Shown: positions 10,551 to 20,151, counted from the stretch's first letter. The stretch is 64,000 nt of DNA from Micromonospora sp. MA102 (GCF_025460765.1 NZ_JAMWEG010000002.1:62001-126000), one strand, 5' to 3'. Made by a program: numbers and translations. The notes: generated by a model not told the origin, from the sequence alone.

Positions 10551-11690
10551 ATGCGAAACCGCTATCTCGACCTGCTCCGCTCCCTGGCCATCGTGCGCGT
10601 CGTCGTCTACCACGTCACCGGATGGGCGACGCTGACCCTGATCTTCCCGGCCATGTCGGTGATGTTCGCGCTCGCGGGCTCGCTGATGGCCGCGTCGCTG
10701 GACCGGAGCGGCGTACCGGCCGTGGCCCGGCGACTGCGCCGGCTGCTGCCGTCGCTCTGGGTGCTCGCCCTCGTCTTCGTGCCGGCCATGCTGCTCACCG
10801 GGCTGGCGCTCACCCCGAAGGTGCTGCTCTGGCTCCTTCCGGTCAGCGACCCGCCGGCCAACTACTGGGGCGGCCTCGCGCTGAGCCCGATCTGGTACCT
10901 GCGGGACTACCTGTGGTTCGTGCTGGCCTCGCCGGTGGCCCTGCGGCTGTTCCGCCGGGCCCCGCTGCCCACCCTGCTGGCCCCGTACGCGCTGCTCGCG
11001 GCCATCGAGTTCGGTGTGCTGGCGAACCCGCCGACCGTGTTGCGCGAGTTCGGCCTGTACTTCGGGGCCTGGCTGCTCGGCTTCGCCCACCACGAGGGCC
11101 TGCTGCGCCGTACGGCCGACCGGGTGCTCGTCCCGCTCGCGCTCGCCCTCGGCGCGGCCGGGCTGGGCTGGATCTTCACGCATCCCGGCCCACGCGGCCA
11201 CGACCTGAACGACATCCACCTGGGCAACGCGCTCTGGTCCGCGGCGTTCATCCTGGTGGCGATCGGCCGGGCGCCGGCCGGGGCGGCCTGGGTCGACCGC
11301 ACCCCGGTGCTGGGCCGGGCGGTCACCGTGCTGAACCGGCGCGCGCTGACCGTCTACCTCTGGCACATGCCGTTCGTGGTGGCGCTCACCCCGCTGGTCG
11401 ACGTGGTCGGCTGGTCGCACCAGGACCTGCTCGGGCTGGCGATCCGGGTGGCGCTGGTGTTCGCGCTGGTCGGCGTGGTCACCCTGCTGGTCGGCTGGGT
11501 CGAGGACCTGGCCGCCCGGCGTGCCCCGGAACTGGTGCCGGGACGCCCCCGGCGGAGCCTGGCCGGGCGGGCGGCGGCCGCACCGGCCAGCCCGGCGCCC
11601 GCCGGCGCGGCCCACGACCTGGCGGCCGTCGGCGCCCGGGTGCCGGGCCCGCGCCGCGCGCCGGAGCGGTCCGGCCGCGTCCCGGGCTGA
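10551..11690 (+). CDS. Acyltransferase family membrane protein (acyltransferase 3)
   Basis: 379-residue integral membrane protein of the acyltransferase-3/OafA family, which acylates sugars or other envelope molecules. The opening RNRYLDLLRSLAIVRVVVYH carries the conserved Arg and His, followed by about ten hydrophobic helices and a basic, Ala/Pro-rich cytoplasmic tail from about residue 330. Unlike the gene at 43296-45257 it has no SGNH domain. There is no good ribosome binding site before ATG 10551, and a 10-bp hairpin (10506-10531) lies in the leader. The substrate is unknown. Confidence 0.85.
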   Translation: MRNRYLDLLRSLAIVRVVVYHVTGWATLTLIFPAMSVMFALAGSLMAASLDRSGVPAVARRLRRLLPSLWVLALVFVPAMLLTGLALTPKVLLWLLPVSDPPANYWGGLALSPIWYLRDYLWFVLASPVALRLFRRAPLPTLLAPYALLAAIEFGVLANPPTVLREFGLYFGAWLLGFAHHEGLLRRTADRVLVPLALALGAAGLGWIFTHPGPRGHDLNDIHLGNALWSAAFILVAIGRAPAGAAWVDRTPVLGRAVTVLNRRALTVYLWHMPFVVALTPLVDVVGWSHQDLLGLAIRVALVFALVGVVTLLVGWVEDLAARRAPELVPGRPRRSLAGRAAAAPASPAPAGAAHDLAAVGARVPGPRRAPERSGRVPG

Positions 11691-11703
11691 CCCGCGGCCG
11701 GCC

Positions 11704-12483
11704 TCAGCGCTGGGTGACCGTCACGTTGCCGCTGCTGGCGGAGACGTCGAGCAGCAGGGGCGCGCCCGGGTCGTTCAGCACGGCGAGGTTGGTGTCGCCG
11801 GACTTGGCGTCCGCCCGCACCCGGTACCGGCCCTCGGGCACGGTCAGGTCGACGTCGCCGCTGGTTGCGTGCAGCCGGGCCGCGGCCGCCTTGTCCAACT
11901 CGACGACGAGGTTGCCGGAGGTGGCCTCCGCGTCCACCCCGGCGGCGAGCCGGCGGGCGGTGATGTCGCCGGAGGAGGCGCGCAGCCGGACCGGGCCGGT
12001 GGCGTCGACCACCTCGATGTTCCCCGAGGTGGTGGCGGCACGGACCTCGCCACGGGCCTCGGTCACGTTGATGTCGCCGGAGTTGAGGGTGAAGTCCACC
12101 GGGCCGACCCGGTGCAGCATGACGTTCCCGGAGCTGGTCTCGCCGCGCACCGTCACGCCCTCCGGGGCGGTCACCTCCCAGGAGACGGTGCACCGGGCGC
12201 CGCAGTCGCTCGGCAGCACCAGCTCGTCGCCCTTGATCTCGTAGCGGGTGTTCGGCTCCCCGCCCTGGTAGCGGACGATCCGCTTGATGCGCACCTGGTC
12301 CCCCGGACCGGTGGCCCGGATCGTCACGTCACCCGCGCCGCCGGACGGCACGGTGATCCGGGCGATCTTCGCTTGCTCGGTCTGGTCGTAGTCGAGGCGG
12401 CGGAACGACAGGGTGTCGCACCCGGCGAGGACGATCAGGGAGGCGGCCGCGGCGGCGGCCACGGCGGTCCGGTGCAGAGCCAT
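11704..12483 (-). CDS. DUF4097-type beta-strand repeat lipoprotein
   Basis: 259-residue predicted lipoprotein. The signal peptide ends in lipobox LAGC at about residues 19-22, followed by repeated short beta-strand units of the form ASSGNV/TSGDI/SSGDIT between about residues 90 and 255. This right-handed beta-helix pattern is typical of DUF4097 (putative adhesin) proteins. The function is unknown; an extracytoplasmic scaffold or cell-envelope role is likely. It is convergent with the acyltransferase (13-bp gap) and divergent from recO. Confidence 0.87.
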   Translation of the reverse strand: MALHRTAVAAAAAASLIVLAGCDTLSFRRLDYDQTEQAKIARITVPSGGAGDVTIRATGPGDQVRIKRIVRYQGGEPNTRYEIKGDELVLPSDCGARCTVSWEVTAPEGVTVRGETSSGNVMLHRVGPVDFTLNSGDINVTEARGEVRAATTSGNIEVVDATGPVRLRASSGDITARRLAAGVDAEATSGNLVVELDKAAAARLHATSGDVDLTVPEGRYRVRADAKSGDTNLAVLNDPGAPLLLDVSASSGNVTVTQR

Positions 12484-12585
12484 GGTCAGGACGCTACGAC
12501 CGACCCTCCGGGCGGCACATCCGGGTCCGACCGCCGATCCACCCCGAGGAGACCCTGATTTCGCACCCCGAGGGAGAATGGGCCG

Positions 12586-13461
12586 ATGGCCGGATACCGC
12601 CGACAGCTCTACCGCGACGACGCGGTGGTGCTGCGTGTGCAGAAGCTGGGGGAGTCCGACCGGATCATCACCCTGCTCACCCGGCGGCACGGCCGGCTGC
12701 GCGCGGTGGCCCGGGGCGTCCGGCGGACCACCAGCAAGTTCGGCGCCCGGCTGGAGCCGTTCGGGCACGTCGACCTCCAGCTCGCCGGCGACCCCAAGGG
12801 CAACCACGGCAGCTCGCTGCACACCATCAGCCAGGCCGAGGGGATCGACCTCTTCGGCAAGCGGTTCCTCGGCGACTACCCCCGCTACACGGCGGCCAGC
12901 GCGATCGCCGAGACCGCCGAGCGGCTCACCCCGATCGAGCGGGAACCCTCGCTGCGGCTGTTCCAGCTCACCCTCGGCGCGCTGCGCTCGCTGGCGACCG
13001 GCGACCACGCCACCACGCTGGTGCTCGACGCCTACCTGCTGCGCGGCATGGCCTTCGCCGGCTGGGCGCCGGCGCTGACGGCCTGCGCGGTGTGCGGCAC
13101 CCCGGGGCGGCACCGGGCGTTCTCCGTGCCGGCCGGGGGTGCGGTCTGCCCGGACTGCCGGCCCCCGGGCGCCGCCCACCCCGCCCCGGCGACCGTCGAG
13201 CTGATGTCCGCGCTGACCACCGGCGACTGGGCGTACGCGGACGCGACCGAGTCCGGCGTGCGCCGCGAGTGCAGCGGCCTGGTCGCGGCGCACCTCCAGT
13301 GGCATCTGGAACGCGCGCTACGCTCGCTGCCGCTGGTCGACCGGGGTGCCCCGGCGTCCGGCGCGGTCCCGCCGCCCGGCGGCGCGGGGCCGGGTGTGGT
13401 CCCGCCGCGCACCGGAGGCGGGCCCGCCGCCGCTGGTGTGAACAGGGAGATAACCGAGTGA
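12586..13461 (+). CDS. recO: DNA repair protein RecO
   Basis: 291-residue RecO, which with RecR helps load RecA onto SSB-coated single-stranded DNA. The N-terminal OB fold (about 1-80, starting [24 protein letters not shown]) precedes a helical domain. A zinc finger with CAVCG near residue 166 and CPDC near 187 fits the zinc-type RecO. The C-terminal 40 residues are Pro/Gly/Ala-rich and probably disordered. Its stop overlaps the uppS start by four bases. Confidence 0.95.
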   Translation: MAGYRRQLYRDDAVVLRVQKLGESDRIITLLTRRHGRLRAVARGVRRTTSKFGARLEPFGHVDLQLAGDPKGNHGSSLHTISQAEGIDLFGKRFLGDYPRYTAASAIAETAERLTPIEREPSLRLFQLTLGALRSLATGDHATTLVLDAYLLRGMAFAGWAPALTACAVCGTPGRHRAFSVPAGGAVCPDCRPPGAAHPAPATVELMSALTTGDWAYADATESGVRRECSGLVAAHLQWHLERALRSLPLVDRGAPASGAVPPPGGAGPGVVPPRTGGGPAAAGVNREITE

Positions 13462-14270
13462 TCCGATCGATGAGGGCCGGCCGGCGCGAGCCGGTGCCAC
13501 CGACTCCGCACCCCTCCGGCGCCCGGCCCCCGGCGCTGCCGGCCGAGGCGCTGCCCCGGCACGTCGCCGTGGTGATGGACGGCAACGGCCGCTGGGCCAA
13601 GGAGCGCGGGCTGCCCCGGACCAAGGGTCACGAGCAGGGGGAGCACAGCCTCTTCGACACCATCGAGGGCGCGATCGAGCTGGGCATCCCCTACCTGTCG
13701 GCGTACGCCTTCTCCACCGAGAACTGGCGCCGCTCGCCGGACGAGGTCCGCTTCCTCATGGGCTTCAACCGGGACGTCATCCGGCGGCGCCGCGACCAGC
13801 TCGTCGACCTGGGCGTCCGGGTGGTCTGGTCCGGCCGGGCCGGGCGGCTCTGGAAGAGCGTCATCTCCGAGCTGCAGACCGCCGAGGAGATGTCCCGGGG
13901 CAACTCGACGCTGACCCTCCAGTTCTGCGTCAACTACGGCGGTCAGGCGGAGATCGCCGACGCCGCCGCGGCGATCGCCCGCGACGCGGCCGCCGGCCGG
14001 ATCGATCCGGGCAAGGTCACCGAGAAGACCATCGCGAAATACCTCTACCACCCGGAGGTTCCCGAGGTGGACCTCTTCCTCCGCCCGTCGGGGGAGCAGC
14101 GCACCTCCAACTTCCTGCTCTGGCAGACCGCCTACGCGGAGCTGGTCTTCCTCGACACCCTCTGGCCGGATTTCGACCGCCGCCACCTCTGGTACGCCTG
14201 CGAGCTCTACGCGCAGCGGGACCGCCGCTTCGGCGGCGCGCTGCCCAACCCGGTGGCTCCCGGGGCCTGA
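13458..14270 (+). CDS. uppS: Isoprenyl transferase (undecaprenyl/decaprenyl diphosphate synthase)
   Basis: 270-residue cis-prenyltransferase making the C50-C55 lipid carrier for cell-wall synthesis from IPP. Catalytic Asp41 lies in MDGNGRWA, and RPSGEQR near residue 210 binds the diphosphate. The 35-residue Pro/Arg-rich N-terminal extension is common in actinomycete homologues. GTG at 13458 is chosen for its AGGGAGA eight bases upstream and its overlap with the recO stop; an ATG at 13470 is an alternative. It pairs with recO as in M. tuberculosis (Rv2362c-Rv2361c). Confidence 0.95.
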   Translation: MIRSMRAGRREPVPPTPHPSGARPPALPAEALPRHVAVVMDGNGRWAKERGLPRTKGHEQGEHSLFDTIEGAIELGIPYLSAYAFSTENWRRSPDEVRFLMGFNRDVIRRRRDQLVDLGVRVVWSGRAGRLWKSVISELQTAEEMSRGNSTLTLQFCVNYGGQAEIADAAAAIARDAAAGRIDPGKVTEKTIAKYLYHPEVPEVDLFLRPSGEQRTSNFLLWQTAYAELVFLDTLWPDFDRRHLWYACELYAQRDRRFGGALPNPVAPGA

Positions 14271-14340
14271 GGTCACGCTTACCGACGCCGCCCGCTGGGT
14301 ATCAATCTGGACAGCAGGCAGATAGCGGAGGTGAACCCAC

Positions 14341-14526
14341 ATGATTCAGAAGCGGATTGCCCAGTGGGCGGTCATGGCGGTCGCCGTGCCGCTGGCGGCG
14401 GCCGGCGCGCGCCGGCTCAGCCACACCCTGGAGGCCCGTCGCGGCCCGAGCGGGGTGAGCCGACTGCTCACCAAGGGCGCCGACATGCTGCGCCCGCAGA
14501 AGGCCAAGCGCCGTCGGTTCTGGTGA
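14341..14526 (+). CDS. Small basic protein with one hydrophobic segment
   Basis: 61-residue protein I do not recognise. A hydrophobic stretch (about residues 7-23, WAVMAVAVPLAAAGARR) is followed by an Arg/Lys-rich tail ending KAKRRRFW, suggesting a single membrane helix with a positive cytoplasmic tail. The ribosome binding site GGAGGTGAA lies seven bases before ATG 14341, and a perfect terminator hairpin follows the stop. These make it a real, independently transcribed gene. Confidence 0.75.
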   Translation: MIQKRIAQWAVMAVAVPLAAAGARRLSHTLEARRGPSGVSRLLTKGADMLRPQKAKRRRFW

Positions 14527-14531
14527 CGTCC

Positions 14532-14561
14532 ACGGCCCGCCGCGACGCCGCGGCGGGCCGT
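14532..14561 (+). terminator. Hairpin terminator after the 61-residue protein
   Basis: Perfect 13-bp stem (14532-14544 with 14549-14561, arm acggcccgccgcg) and a four-base loop, six bases after the stop codon. Confidence 0.75.
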
Positions 14562-14668
14562 CTCGCGGGCGCCCCGCATCCGGCTTTCCGGCCGGGGGCG
14601 GGGCGTCCGCGCGTACGATCGGCGCAGGGCGCGCCGCCGGGACGCGCCCGGCCACGCGGGGGTGGGGG

Positions 14669-14890
14669 ATGTACGATCTCCGGTTCAAAATGATCATGGC
14701 GTTGAACGCGGCGGACCTGGGCAGCCCGATCTGTGAGCAGGTCGCCCTCATCTGCGCGGAGATCGCCGAGCAGCACTGCGCCGAACTCGGCCACACGCCC
14801 GCCGTCCGCGCCGGGGAGATCGCCGAGCTGAGCACCGGCGAACCGGCGCTCACCTGGGCGCCGACCGACACCGGGCAGCGTGCCTGGTGA
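14669..14890 (+). CDS. Small protein translationally coupled to pirin
   Basis: 73-residue protein of unknown function, mostly helical, acidic, with two Cys. ATG 14669 is preceded by a G-rich stretch (gggggtggggg) that can act as a ribosome binding site. Its TGA overlaps the pirin GTG start by four bases, the best argument that it is expressed. No family is recognised. Confidence 0.6.
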   Translation: MYDLRFKMIMALNAADLGSPICEQVALICAEIAEQHCAELGHTPAVRAGEIAELSTGEPALTWAPTDTGQRAW

Positions 14891-15654
14891 CCGCCACGGC
14901 GCCGGCTCCGGCGGTGGACGTCCGCCGGGCGGGGGACCGCTTCTTCACCCGGTTGTCCTGGCTCGACTCCAAGCACTCCTTCTCGTTCTCCCGGCACTAC
15001 GACCCGGCCAACACCCACCACGGGCTGCTGCTGGTCAACAACGACGACGTGGTGCGACCCGGCACCGGCTTCGAGACCCACCCGCACCAGGACATGGAGA
15101 TCGTCACCTGGGTGCTGCGCGGCTCGCTGGTCCACCAGGACTCCACCGGCCACTCCGGCGTCATCTACCCCGGCCTGGCCCAGCGGATGAGCGCCGGCAC
15201 CGGCATCCTGCACTCGGAGAAGAACGACTCCTGGCGCCTGGAGAACACCGCCCCGCACCGCGACCCGGTGCACTTCGTGCAGATGTGGGTGCTCCCCGAC
15301 GAGGAGGGCATCGACCCGGGCTACGAGCAGCTGGAGATCGGCGACGAGCTGCTGCGGGGCGGCCTCGTGCCGGTCGCCTCCGGGATGGACCGGTACGACG
15401 GCGCCTCCGCCATCCGGATCCGCAACCGGTACGCGACGCTGCACGCCGCCCGGCTCGGTCCCGGCGACACGGTGAACCTGCCCGACGCGCCCTTCCTGCA
15501 CCTCTACGTGCCCGCCGGCGCCGTGACCCTGGAGTCGGCCGGACGGCTCGACGAGGGCGACGCGGCCCGGATCACGATGGCCGGGGGTCAGCGGGTGACC
15601 GCCGACGAGCCGGCGGAGATCCTGGTCTGGGAGATGCACGCCACGCTCGCCTGA
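14887..15654 (+). CDS. Pirin family protein
   Basis: 255-residue bicupin of the pirin/YhhW family. The N-terminal cupin carries the metal-ligand pattern in FETHPHQDMEIVTWVLRG, and the second half has HSEKNDS followed by the C-terminal pirin domain. Bacterial members act as quercetinase-like dioxygenases or bind metabolic enzymes; which applies here cannot be told. The GTG start overlaps the small upstream gene. It is convergent with gnd, six bases apart. Confidence 0.9.
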   Translation: MTATAPAPAVDVRRAGDRFFTRLSWLDSKHSFSFSRHYDPANTHHGLLLVNNDDVVRPGTGFETHPHQDMEIVTWVLRGSLVHQDSTGHSGVIYPGLAQRMSAGTGILHSEKNDSWRLENTAPHRDPVHFVQMWVLPDEEGIDPGYEQLEIGDELLRGGLVPVASGMDRYDGASAIRIRNRYATLHAARLGPGDTVNLPDAPFLHLYVPAGAVTLESAGRLDEGDAARITMAGGQRVTADEPAEILVWEMHATLA

Positions 15655-15660
15655 GCGCGC

Positions 15661-17103
15661 TCACGCCTCCACTTCGGAGCGGTCGCCCGCCCACCGGGTG
15701 TGGAACGTCCCCTCCCGGTCCACCCGGTGGTAGGTGTGCGCGCCGAAGTTGTCCCGCAGCCCCTGGATCAGCGCGGCCGGCAACCGCTCGGCGCGCAGCG
15801 CGTCGAAGTACGCCAGCGACGACGAGAAGGCCGGGGTGGGCACGCCCGCCCGGGCCGCGTCGGCCACCACCCGCCGCCAGGCCGGGACCCCGGCGCCCAC
15901 CCGGTCGGCGAACCAGGGGGCGACCAGCAGCGTGGGCAGGTCCCGCTCGGTGTCGTACGCCTCCCGGATCCGGTCCAGGAAGCGGGCCCGGATGATGCAG
16001 CCGCCCCGCCAGATGGTGGCCGTGCCGCCCAGGTCGATGTCCCAGTCGTACTCGCGGCTGCCGGCGTGGATGTGGTCGAAGCCCTGCGCGTACGCGACGA
16101 TCTTGCTGGCCAGCAGCGCGCGCCGGACGTCCTCGACGAAGGTGTCCCGGTCGTCCACCTGCCACTTCTCGCCCGCGTCGGGAAACGCGCGGCGGGCGGC
16201 GGCGCGCTGGTCGGCGTGCCCGGACAGCGACCGGGCGAAGGTGGCCTCGGCGATGCCGGTGATCGGGATGCCGAGGTCCAGCGCGCTCTGCACGGTCCAC
16301 CGGCCGGTGCCCTTCTGCTCGGCCTGGTCGAGCACCACGTCCACGAAGGGCCGGCCGGTCGCGGCGTCGGTGTGCCCGAGCACGTCGGCGGTGATCTCGA
16401 TGAGGAAGGACTCCAGCTCGCCGCCGTTCCACTCCCGGAAGATCTCCGCGATCTCCGCGGGGCTCGCCGACAGGCCGGCCCGCAGCAGGTCGTACGCCTC
16501 CGCGATGAGCTGCATGTCCGCGTACTCGATGCCGTTGTGGACCATCTTCACGAAGTGGCCGGCGCCGTCCGGGCCGATGTGCCGGCAGCACGGGACGCCG
16601 TCCACCTGGGCGGCGATCTTCTCGAAGATCGGGCCGAGCTTCCGGTAGGACTCGGCCGAGCCGCCCGGCATGATGCTGGGCCCGCGCAGCGCGCCCTCCT
16701 CGCCCCCGGAGACGCCGGTGCCGACGAAGTGCAGCCCGTGCCCGCGCAGCGCCTCCTCCCGGCGGCGGGTGTCGGCGAAGTGCGCGTTGCCGCAGTCGAC
16801 GACGATGTCCCCCTCCTCCAGCAGCGGGACCAGCTCGTCGATCACCGCGTCGGTGGGGGCGCCCGCCTTCACCATGACGATCACGGCGCGGGGGCGCTCC
16901 AGCGAGGCGACGAAGTCCGCCATGGATTCCGACGGCACGAAGGCGCCCTCGTCACCGTGTTCGGCGACCAGGCTGCGGGTGCGTTCGGGCGAGCGGTTGT
17001 GCAGCGCCACGGTGAAGCCGTTGCGGGCCAGGTTCCGGGCCAGGTTGCGGCCCATCACCGCCAGACCGGTGACCCCGATCTGCGCCGTCGCCTGCTGTGC
17101 CAT
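15661..17103 (-). CDS. gnd: 6-phosphogluconate dehydrogenase (decarboxylating)
   Basis: 480-residue Gnd of the oxidative pentose phosphate pathway, converting 6-phosphogluconate to ribulose-5-phosphate with NADP reduction. The N-terminal Rossmann motif is GVTGLAVMGRNLARN, the NADP-specific segment HNRSPERT follows, and the substrate site has GHFVKMVHNGIEY with the catalytic Lys. The full family length is present. ATG 17103 is chosen because GAGGGGTGG lies eight bases upstream and homologues begin here; the frame is open further upstream. It is transcribed alone. Confidence 0.96.
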   Translation of the reverse strand: MAQQATAQIGVTGLAVMGRNLARNLARNGFTVALHNRSPERTRSLVAEHGDEGAFVPSESMADFVASLERPRAVIVMVKAGAPTDAVIDELVPLLEEGDIVVDCGNAHFADTRRREEALRGHGLHFVGTGVSGGEEGALRGPSIMPGGSAESYRKLGPIFEKIAAQVDGVPCCRHIGPDGAGHFVKMVHNGIEYADMQLIAEAYDLLRAGLSASPAEIAEIFREWNGGELESFLIEITADVLGHTDAATGRPFVDVVLDQAEQKGTGRWTVQSALDLGIPITGIAEATFARSLSGHADQRAAARRAFPDAGEKWQVDDRDTFVEDVRRALLASKIVAYAQGFDHIHAGSREYDWDIDLGGTATIWRGGCIIRARFLDRIREAYDTERDLPTLLVAPWFADRVGAGVPAWRRVVADAARAGVPTPAFSSSLAYFDALRAERLPAALIQGLRDNFGAHTYHRVDREGTFHTRWAGDRSEVEA

Positions 17104-17460
17104 GCGTACCGCCACCCCTCGTCTCCGGTGCCCGTGCTGCGACCGTATCGCGGGTGGCGCGGGGCTGGGCCGGGATGTCGACGGCGGGTGAGGGGGCAGT
17201 GGCGGTGCGTTCCCGGCCCCTCGACGGCGACAGCGCGGTAATTCGGATGCGGGGCGGCGCGGCGGTGGGTAGCGTGCGGTCATGCGTAACTGACGCCCAC
17301 CTCTCGAAGGCCCGGTCCACCGTGCGTACCGCCGTGGACCGTGCGCCCCGGGCGTCCGCATCCTCCCGTCACCGTCGGTGGCGTGGTGTTCCTGGCCGGA
17401 CCCGCCCGGGTGTTTCCCGCTCGCCGTGCCCATGGGTGCCCGACAGTCAGGAGGCAGCGT
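17104..17460. other. Intergenic region between gnd and a small gene
   Basis: 357 bases between divergent genes without a supported gene. It should hold the gnd promoter and the promoter of the 78-residue protein. A 7-bp inverted repeat ggtccac/gtggacc lies at 17314-17340. Nothing else stands out. Confidence 0.5.
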
Positions 17461-17697
17461 ATGCCCGCCAAGCGCAGTCCGAAGAAGTCCGCCAAGCCCG
17501 CGCCGTCCCCGGTGGATCTCACCCCGCCGGATCTCGACGCGCTCACCGTGGCGCCGGCCGCGCCGGTGGCCCTGCCCGGCCGCGCCGACGCGCCGCCGCC
17601 ACCGAAGGCCGGCCCGCCCGCCGGCCGGGAGGCCCGGCTCGCCGGGCGCAGCCAGCGCGCCGGTCAGACCCGGTTCTACGCCTTCCGGCGCAGCTGA
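17461..17697 (+). CDS. Small Pro/Ala/Lys-rich protein
   Basis: 78-residue protein not recognised as a known family. It is rich in Pro, Ala and Lys, lacks hydrophobic segments, and ends QTRFYAFRRS. It is probably disordered. ATG 17461 has CAGGAGG seven bases upstream, and a perfect hairpin follows the stop, supporting a real monocistronic gene. The open frame extends 40 codons upstream without any ribosome binding site. Confidence 0.7.
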   Translation: MPAKRSPKKSAKPAPSPVDLTPPDLDALTVAPAAPVALPGRADAPPPPKAGPPAGREARLAGRSQRAGQTRFYAFRRS

Positions 17698-17704
17698 CCG
17701 GTTC

Positions 17705-17735
17705 GGGTGTCGCGGCAGGTCATGCCGCGACACCC
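17705..17735. terminator. Bidirectional hairpin terminator
   Basis: Perfect 13-bp stem (17705-17717 with 17723-17735, arm gggtgtcgcggca) and five-base loop between convergent genes, so it can end both the small gene and the ECF transporter operon. Confidence 0.8.
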
Positions 17736-17751
17736 CCGGCCCGCCGCCGCG

Positions 17752-18552
17752 TCAGCCGATCAGCGGGCGGAACGTGCCCAGCACCACGCTGACCGTGAGC
17801 GCCGCCCCGGCGGCCAGCGCCGCGCCGGCGACCAGCAGGGCGTCCGCCCGGGTGAAGCGCTGCCGCCGGGCGACCGTGCGCGGGGTGCCGGCGTCGAAGC
17901 CCCGGGCGTCCATGGCGACGGCCAGCCGGGTGCCGCGCCGGATCGCCCCGACCAGCAGCGCGAACGCCGTCGACCCGAACAGCCTCAGCTTGGCGATCGG
18001 GTTGCGGCCGGCGTCCACGCCCCGGGCCCGGCGGGCCAGGCTGATCATCCGCCACTCCTCCTCCAGCAGCGGCACCAGCCGGAACGCGGCAAGCGCGCCG
18101 ATGGCGAACCGGGCGGGCGCCTTCGCGTTCTGGATCAGCGCGTCGGCCAGGTCGGTGGGGTCCGTGGTCGCGAAGACCAGGATCCCGGGCAGCGCCACGG
18201 CGAGCATCCGCAGCACCAGGCCCAGCGCGGTGACCAGCACGCCCTCGGTGACCAGGACCGGGCCGGCCTCGACCAGCACCCGGCCGGAGCGGTCGGCGGC
18301 GAAGAGCACCAGCGTGACCAGGATGCCGCCGGCGCCGGCCAGGAGCGGCCAGGCCCGCCGGGCGAGCACCCGGTAGCGGACGCCGAACAGCGGCAGCACC
18401 GCCAGCTCGACGGCGATCGCGATGGCCGGGGCCACCGGGTCGAGGGTGGCCACCAGGATCAGGGTGAAGACCAGCGCGGCGGCCAGCTTCGCCACCGGGT
18501 TGCGCCGCGCCAGCGGCGCCCCGGCCGCGGCGACCGGCTCCACGCTGATCAC
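17752..18552 (-). CDS. ykoC: ECF transporter T component (YkoC-like, HMP/thiamine)
   Basis: 266-residue EcfT-family energy-coupling membrane subunit that links the ATPase to the substrate-binding S component. Several hydrophobic helices flank the two Ala-Arg-Gly coupling motifs seen as RRARGVD and MDARGFD. GTG 18552 is the likely start. It is the last gene of an operon reading ykoE (S), ykoD (fused ATPase), ykoC (T) under a TPP riboswitch, which points to thiamine or its HMP moiety as substrate. Confidence 0.9.
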   Translation of the reverse strand: MISVEPVAAAGAPLARRNPVAKLAAALVFTLILVATLDPVAPAIAIAVELAVLPLFGVRYRVLARRAWPLLAGAGGILVTLVLFAADRSGRVLVEAGPVLVTEGVLVTALGLVLRMLAVALPGILVFATTDPTDLADALIQNAKAPARFAIGALAAFRLVPLLEEEWRMISLARRARGVDAGRNPIAKLRLFGSTAFALLVGAIRRGTRLAVAMDARGFDAGTPRTVARRQRFTRADALLVAGAALAAGAALTVSVVLGTFRPLIG

Positions 18553-18634
18553 CGGCGCTCCCGGGCACCGGTGCGGTCGCGGTTGGCGGGCATCATCGGC
18601 CCTCCGGAGCGCGGCGGTCGGAGGCCGGCGGGCG

Positions 18635-20050
18635 TCATCGGCGCTCCAGGGTGACGGTCCGGTCGGCCAGCGCGCCGACGAAGTCCGCGTCGTGGGTGAC
18701 GGCGACGACGCCGTGGCCGGCGTCGCGCAGGTCGGCGAGCAGGTCGACCAGTTCGCGCCAGGTCCGCCGATCCTGGCCGAAGGTGGGTTCGTCGCAGATC
18801 AGCAGGCGGGGCGCGGTGGCCAGGGCCGTCGCCACGCTCAGCCGCCGCGCCTCCCCACCCGAGAGGGTGTACGGGTTGGCGCCGGCCAGCCGGTCCAGCC
18901 GCAGCCGCTCCAGCAGCGCGTCCACGGTGGCCGTCACGGCCGCCCCGGTCCGCCCGGTGCGGCGCGGGCCCAGCGCCAGCTCGTCGCGGACGGTGGCGGT
19001 CACGAACTGGTGTTCCGGGTCCTGGAAGACCGAGCCGATCCGGCCGGCCAGGGCGGGTGCCCGCCAGCGGTGCGGGGGAGTGCGCGCGTCCCTGCCGGCG
19101 AGGGCGGGGGTGGCGGCGACCGTACCGGTGCCGGGGCGGAGCAGGCCGCCGAGGAGCAGGGCCAGGGTCGACTTGCCGGCGCCGTTCGGGCCGAGCACGG
19201 CCAGCGCCTCGCCGGCGCGTACCCGAAGGTCGGTGGGGGCCAGCCGGGGTGGCAGGCCGAGCCGGTCGGCGGTGAGCAGCACGTCCCCGGGTGGGGTGGT
19301 GGCGTGCCGGGGCGGCACGGTGCGGCCCGGCACCCAGACCCCGGCGGCGGCGAGCGCGTCGCCGTGCGCGGCGAAGACCGCGTCGGGTGGCCCGTCGGCG
19401 CGTACCCCGCCGCCGGGCTCGAGCACGACCACCCGGTCGACCAGCGGCAGCGCCTCGGCGACCCGGTGCTCGACGAGGATCAGCGTGGTGTCGGGGTCGA
19501 GGGCGTCCGCGACGGCCCGCCGGATCAGGTCGGCGCCGGCCGGGTCGAGGTTGGCGGTCGGCTCGTCGAGCAGCAGGAGACCCGGCCGCAGGGCGAGCGT
19601 CCCGGCCAGCGCCAGCCGCTGCTGTTCGCCCCCGCTCAGCGCCGCGGTGGGCCGGTCCCGGTCGTACGGGAAGCCGACCCGGCGCAGCGCCTCGTCCACG
19701 CGGGGCCAGATCTCGTCGGCGGGCACGCCCCGGTTCTCCAGCCCGAACGCGACGTCGTCGCCGCAGCGGGCCATCACCAGCTGGGTCTCCGGGTCCTGGA
19801 AGACGATGCCGACCCGCTCCCGGGCCTTGCGCGGGTCGAGCCCGTCGATCTCGACGGTGCCCTCCTGCTCGCCGGAGTCCTCGGGCAGGAGCCCGGCCAG
19901 CGCCGCCAGCAGCGTGCTCTTGCCCGCGCCCGACGCGCCCAGCAGCAACACCCGTTCCCCGGCCTCGACGCGCAGGTCCACCCCGCGCACCGCCCAGCCC
20001 TTCCGCCCGGCGTGCCGCCACCCGAACCCGCGCAACTGCACAGCGCCCAC
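18635..20050 (-). CDS. ykoD: ECF transporter fused ATPase (YkoD-like)
   Basis: 471-residue protein with two tandem ABC ATPase domains, equivalent to EcfA and EcfA' fused. Domain 1 has Walker A LLGASGAGKST (about 36-46), signature LSGGEQQRLALAG and Walker B LLLLDEPTA. Domain 2 has VLGPNGAGKSTL, LSGGEARRLSVATAL and LLICDEPTF. It powers uptake of the vitamin bound by YkoE. It starts at GTG 20050, just downstream of a 19-bp palindrome that separates it from ykoE. Confidence 0.93.
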   Translation of the reverse strand: MGAVQLRGFGWRHAGRKGWAVRGVDLRVEAGERVLLLGASGAGKSTLLAALAGLLPEDSGEQEGTVEIDGLDPRKARERVGIVFQDPETQLVMARCGDDVAFGLENRGVPADEIWPRVDEALRRVGFPYDRDRPTAALSGGEQQRLALAGTLALRPGLLLLDEPTANLDPAGADLIRRAVADALDPDTTLILVEHRVAEALPLVDRVVVLEPGGGVRADGPPDAVFAAHGDALAAAGVWVPGRTVPPRHATTPPGDVLLTADRLGLPPRLAPTDLRVRAGEALAVLGPNGAGKSTLALLLGGLLRPGTGTVAATPALAGRDARTPPHRWRAPALAGRIGSVFQDPEHQFVTATVRDELALGPRRTGRTGAAVTATVDALLERLRLDRLAGANPYTLSGGEARRLSVATALATAPRLLICDEPTFGQDRRTWRELVDLLADLRDAGHGVVAVTHDADFVGALADRTVTLERR

Positions 20051-20089
20051 TGCTCCCTCACCCCCTCTCCGGGCTCACCCGGCCCGGCC

Positions 20090-20144
20090 GATCATGAAGT
20101 TGACGGCGGTTTCAGAGATCGACATCGCCGTCAACTTCATGATC
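20090..20144. repeat. REP-like palindrome inside the ykoE-ykoD gap
   Basis: Perfect 19-bp inverted repeat, arms gatcatgaagttgacggcg (20090-20108) and its complement (20126-20144), with a 17-base loop. A related element with the same GATCATGAAGTTG outer end is at 35736-35796. It resembles dispersed palindromes known from Micromonosporaceae genomes. Between two cistrons it could stabilise the upstream ykoE message or lower ykoD expression. Confidence 0.8.
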
Positions 20145-20151
20145 AACGTCG

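Noticed and set aside
7611..11615. Very long open frame antisense to ybeY, CNNM, era and the acyltransferase
   Set aside because: High-GC genes commonly leave the opposite strand free of stops. The peptide is low-complexity His/Arg/Gly/Gln-rich, and the plus-strand genes here have clear families.
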